This document shows, piece after piece, positions 60,956 through 64,000 of a stretch of DNA of 64,000 nt. Made by a program: the position numbers and the translations under genes. Within the stretch, counting starts at the first letter, position 1; each line of letters starts with the position of its first letter. This stretch comes from Lacibacter sediminis (lineage in GTDB: Bacteria > Bacteroidota > Bacteroidia > Chitinophagales > Chitinophagaceae), in the NCBI RefSeq assembly GCF_014168535.1, contig NZ_CP060007.1:992001-1056000 (forward strand). Direction: 5' to 3'. Under the pieces are notes generated by a model. The model ran no database searches. It saw only the letters and a program-made list of their open reading frames with translations, and was not told where the DNA came from.

Positions 60956-62263
60956 ATGTCAGAATTAAAAAGTTTAATACAGGATAAGCTCAGCAAAGAA
61001 TCATTCAGCGGCAATGGTTCGTTAAAAGCATTGAGTCAAAGAGGATTGGAGCTCTTTAACGAGCAGGGTATCCCTACAGTAAAGCATGAGGAGTGGAAGT
61101 ACACACGCATCAGTGCAGTGCTCAATAAAGATTTCTCTTATGCAGAAGGCGCTACGGCAATCACTGCAAAAGATGTGGATGAGTTTCGTTTGCCGGGCTA
61201 TGAAGATGCGAATGAGTTGGTTTTTGTGAACGGGATTTATCACGCTGAACTTTCGAACATCCGTTCATCAGTTGATGAGTTGGTGATTATTCCCTTGAGC
61301 GAAGCAGTAAAAGGAGAATACAAATCGATCGTTGACAGCAATCTTGGTCACAGTGCCAACTACCATAAAGATGGTATCAACGCATTGAACAATGCATTTG
61401 CATATCAAGGTTTGTTTATTTCTGTAAAGAAAAATAAATCAGTAGAACATCCACTGTATTGCTATTATATCAACGATGCAAGAACAGAGAATGTGTTGTC
61501 GCAACCACGCACATTGATTCATGTGGCGGTGAATGCAGAAGTAAAGATCGTGGAGGAAGAAGTAACCATCGGCACAAGCGATTCTTTTATCAACAAGATA
61601 TCTGAGATCGTTGTGGAAGAAAATGCACAGGTGCATTTATATAAAATTCAGAACGAAGACAGCCACAGCAGTTGTGTAAAAACAACGCATGTGCGCCAGG
61701 TAGGAGTGAGCAAGGTGAATTCGGTAACCATTACACTCAATGGTGGTGTTATCCGTAACAACCTCAACTTTATTTTAGAAGCGCCGGGTTGCGAAAGCAA
61801 TATGTACGGTTTGTATTGTGTGAAGGGCGATACGCATGTTGATAATCACACCATCGTTGATAATAAGATGCCAAACAGTTTAAGTAATGAACTGTATAAA
61901 GGCATTATTGATGAAAATGCAACAGCCGTATTTAATGGTAAGATTTTTGTTCGTCAGGATGCACAAAAGACAAACGCCTATCAAAGCAATAAAAATATTT
62001 TATTGAGTGATACTGCAACAGTGAATACCAAACCACAGCTCGAGATTTTTGCTGATGATGTAAAATGTTCACATGGTTGTACCATTGGCCGTCTTGATGA
62101 AGATGCTTTGTTTTATTTGCAGGCAAGAGGTATTGGTGATAAGGCTGCAAAAGCTTTACTGCTCCATGCATTTGCCATTGAAATATTAGAGAAGATTGAA
62201 CTGGAGCCGATCCGTCAATATGTTGATCAGATCATTTCTGAGCGTTTGGATTTTGAAATATAA
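60956..62263 (+). CDS. sufD: Fe-S cluster assembly protein SufD
   Basis: The 435-residue SufD pairs with SufB in the scaffold. Visible are EQGIPTVKHEEWKYTRISAV, HVAVNAEVKIVEEEVTI, VTITLNGGVIRNNLNFILEA, GLYCVKGDTHVDNHTIVDNK, RQDAQKTNAYQSNKNILLSD and KCSHGCTIGRLDEDALFYLQ, all typical of the family. The conserved His and Cys of the SufD interface are in KCSHGCT. ATG 60956 follows the repeat element. Confidence 0.96.
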   Translation: MSELKSLIQDKLSKESFSGNGSLKALSQRGLELFNEQGIPTVKHEEWKYTRISAVLNKDFSYAEGATAITAKDVDEFRLPGYEDANELVFVNGIYHAELSNIRSSVDELVIIPLSEAVKGEYKSIVDSNLGHSANYHKDGINALNNAFAYQGLFISVKKNKSVEHPLYCYYINDARTENVLSQPRTLIHVAVNAEVKIVEEEVTIGTSDSFINKISEIVVEENAQVHLYKIQNEDSHSSCVKTTHVRQVGVSKVNSVTITLNGGVIRNNLNFILEAPGCESNMYGLYCVKGDTHVDNHTIVDNKMPNSLSNELYKGIIDENATAVFNGKIFVRQDAQKTNAYQSNKNILLSDTATVNTKPQLEIFADDVKCSHGCTIGRLDEDALFYLQARGIGDKAAKALLLHAFAIEILEKIELEPIRQYVDQIISERLDFEI

Positions 62264-62296
62264 TTATCAGCGGTGACCCACCCAAATTAGAAATAT

Positions 62297-63538
62297 ATGT
62301 CAACAACAGCTTTACATATAGCATTTGATGTAGACCAGGTAAGAAGGCATTTCCCGATTTTGAATCGTGAAGTAAAGGGAAAGCCTTTGGTTTATTTTGA
62401 TAATGCAGCTACTACACAGAAACCTGTGGAAGTGATTGATGCGTTAACAAGCTACTATCAATATTTTAATGCAAATATTCACCGCGGTATTCATTCGTTA
62501 GCTGAAGAAGCAACCGCTGCTTACGAAGCCACAAGAGATACGGTGCAGCAATTCATCAATGCCAAGCAGCGTGAAGAAATTATTTTCACACGTGGTGTTA
62601 CCGAAAGCATCAACCTCGTTGCCTATACTTGGGCACGCACCAATCTCAAGGCAGGTGATGAGATCATCATCAGCGGCATGGAGCACCACAGCAATATTGT
62701 TCCCTGGCAATTGATCACTGAAATGACCGGTGCAACGTTGAAAGTAATTCCGGTTGATGATAACGGTGAATTGTTAATGGATGAATTTCACAAACTGCTG
62801 ACTGAAAAAGTGAAGCTGGTTTCTGTGGTACATGCGTCCAATTCATTAGGGACCATCAACCCGGTAAAAGAAATCATTGATGCTGCCCATAAGGTTGGAG
62901 CCATCGTCATGCTCGATGGCGCACAATCAACTGTTCACTTAGATATCGATGTACAGGAACTCGATTGCGATTTTTTTGCCATCAGTTCACACAAAGTATA
63001 TGGTCCCACAGGTATTGGTGTGTTGTATGGTAAAAGAGCTTTGCTCGAAGCCATGCCCCCGTTCATGGGTGGTGGAGAAATGATCAAGGATGTAACATTT
63101 GAAAAAACAACCTGGAACGAATTGCCTTACAAATTCGAAGCAGGTACACCCAATATTGCAGATACTGTTGCTTTAAAAGCAGCGATTGATTTTGTACAAC
63201 GTATCGGCAAGAAACAGATCCGTATGCACGAAGAACAGCTTCTGCAATATGCAACAGAAGAATTACAAAGTATCAACGGTATACGTTTGATTGGTACAGC
63301 AAAACAGAAAGTGAGTGTTGCATCATTTGTGGTGGAAGGCGTTCATCCGCAGGACTTAGGTATTCTTTTGGATAATCAAGGTGTAGCTGTGCGTACAGGT
63401 CATCATTGTACACAACCTTTGATGAACCGTTTTGATATTCCCGGTACAACAAGAGCAAGTTTTGCGATGTACAATACCAAAGATGAAATTGATGTGATGA
63501 TTGCGGGCTTACATAAAGCAATTAAGTTATTAAGATGA
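62297..63538 (+). CDS. sufS: Cysteine desulfurase SufS
   Basis: The 413-residue fold-type I PLP enzyme takes sulfur from cysteine. Landmarks are LVYFDNAATTQKPVEVIDAL, NANIHRGIHSLAEEATAAYE, HHSNIVPWQLITEMTGATLK, LDGAQSTVHLDIDVQELDCD, the PLP-lysine block FFAISSHKVYGPTGIGVLYG, and the active Cys in VRTGHHCTQPLMNRF (group II type with a short Cys loop). It partners SufE. Its stop overlaps the sufE start by 4 nt. Confidence 0.97.
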   Translation: MSTTALHIAFDVDQVRRHFPILNREVKGKPLVYFDNAATTQKPVEVIDALTSYYQYFNANIHRGIHSLAEEATAAYEATRDTVQQFINAKQREEIIFTRGVTESINLVAYTWARTNLKAGDEIIISGMEHHSNIVPWQLITEMTGATLKVIPVDDNGELLMDEFHKLLTEKVKLVSVVHASNSLGTINPVKEIIDAAHKVGAIVMLDGAQSTVHLDIDVQELDCDFFAISSHKVYGPTGIGVLYGKRALLEAMPPFMGGGEMIKDVTFEKTTWNELPYKFEAGTPNIADTVALKAAIDFVQRIGKKQIRMHEEQLLQYATEELQSINGIRLIGTAKQKVSVASFVVEGVHPQDLGILLDNQGVAVRTGHHCTQPLMNRFDIPGTTRASFAMYNTKDEIDVMIAGLHKAIKLLR

Positions 63539-63978
63539 GCGAAGTAAAATCGATAGCAGAAATAGAAGAAGAGATTGTTGAGGATTTCTCCCTCTTCGAT
63601 ACATGGGATGAAAAGTATGAATACATCATCGACATGGGAAAGAAACTGAAGCCTTTGGAAGACGAACATAAGAAAGATGAGAATAAGATCAAGGGTTGTC
63701 AGAGCACAGTATGGATGGTGAGCGAATTGAAAGATGGCAAAGTGTTCTACCGTGCAGAAAGCGATGCAGTAATTGTGAAAGGTTTGGTGAGCATGCTCAT
63801 TCGTGTATTGAGCGGACATGCACCAAGCGAGATCATTAACGCAAAGCTCGATTTTATTGATAAGATCGGTATGAAACAACACCTGGCACAAACCAGAAGC
63901 AATGGTTTGCTGAGCATGGTGAAACAAATGAAATTGGATGCAACAGTTTATTTAGCACAACAAGCAACTAAAAACTGA
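63535..63978 (+). CDS. sufE: Cysteine desulfuration protein SufE
   Basis: The 147-residue SufE accepts the persulfide sulfur from SufS on Cys in NKIKGCQSTVWM and passes it to SufB. Other landmarks are FSLFDTWDEKYEYIIDMGKK, VIVKGLVSMLIRVLSGHAP and the end HLAQTRSNGLLSMVKQMK. ATG 63535 overlaps sufS. Its own stop overlaps the next start (TGATG). Confidence 0.95.
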   Translation: MSEVKSIAEIEEEIVEDFSLFDTWDEKYEYIIDMGKKLKPLEDEHKKDENKIKGCQSTVWMVSELKDGKVFYRAESDAVIVKGLVSMLIRVLSGHAPSEIINAKLDFIDKIGMKQHLAQTRSNGLLSMVKQMKLDATVYLAQQATKN

Positions 63979-64000
63979 TGAGTTTAAATAAAGACGATAT
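63978..64000 (+). CDS. Start of the next suf-operon gene, partial
   Basis: ATG 63978 overlaps the sufE stop, and the visible residues are MSLNKDDI. Only seven codons and two bases are in the window. In Bacteroidota a DUF59/SufT gene often follows sufE, so that is a reasonable guess, but the sequence here cannot prove it. Confidence 0.55.

Noticed and set aside
1..64000. CRISPR arrays, tRNA or rRNA genes, insertion sequences
   Set aside because: No regularly spaced repeats, cloverleaf-like genes, rRNA signatures or transposase frames were recognised in any part of the window.

Overview
The window looks like a chromosomal segment of a Bacteroidota bacterium, most probably a member of the Chitinophagaceae. 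I base this on several things. Promoters follow the Bacteroidota pattern (TTTG, about 20 nt, TAnnTTTG). Shine-Dalgarno sites are almost absent and TTG starts are frequent. There is a TonB receptor with an N-terminal carboxypeptidase-regulatory-like domain and a type IX secretion (T9SS) C-terminal domain protein. There are many short lipoproteins, families such as DUF4403, DUF4136 and SPOR, and base composition is AT-leaning. No tRNA, rRNA, CRISPR array, IS element or prophage was seen. The window opens inside a lipoprotein gene and closes 23 nt into a gene after sufE.

Layout. 1-9.8 kb: phoH and a divergent plus-strand run (DUF4403 lipoprotein, WalJ-like nuclease, DoxX-like membrane protein, tatD, tcdA), then small envelope genes. 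9.8-22.9 kb: mostly minus-strand housekeeping and envelope genes, including a methyltransferase, a long-chain acyl-CoA ligase, a T9SS cargo protein, a TonB receptor, rpe, a TPR lipoprotein, a putatively exported HisC-like aminotransferase, a phosphodiesterase and an LCIB-type carbonic anhydrase homologue. 23.2-24.4 kb: hmgA. 24.9-31.8 kb: a complete drug/solvent-efflux operon (TetR, TolC, HlyD, two ABC ATPases, two ABC-2 permeases) with matching palindromic operators before both the regulator and the operon. 33.7-37.6 kb: infA-rpmJ-rpsM-rpsK-rpsD-rpoA-rplQ. 37.7-39.3 kb: carA and aroQ.

39.3-46.4 kb is the most unusual part. A translationally coupled minus-strand operon encodes an M42 peptidase, a 57-residue membrane protein starting MMQLLYLDPGSGS (too short for ordinary ORF calling), a fused kinase-like/methyltransferase protein and two tandem membrane-anchored sulfatase-fold enzymes. 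It converges on a membrane-anchored SGNH hydrolase. I read this as an uncharacterised cell-envelope modification module. 46.5-58.2 kb: a UbiA-like membrane protein, a LuxE-like acyl ligase, an RlmK-like methyltransferase, a hybrid histidine kinase, scoAB, a peroxiredoxin, an OmpA lipoprotein, a choice-of-anchor I beta-propeller lipoprotein and an ORF6N protein. 58.5-64 kb: the sufBCDSE iron-sulfur assembly operon, preceded by two tandem inverted-repeat operator-like sites over its promoter.

hmgA makes the precursor of fumarate plus acetoacetate, and scoAB activates acetoacetate; both hmgA and scoB carry nearly the same 35-nt sequence before the start codon. Intergenic spacers throughout are built from a few recurring short-word families (ACTCATC, ACAAGG, CGCAAAG, TTTTCAAATT, AGCT-rich and CCCCTAAAGGGG-type), which is a genome-level feature worth a survey.
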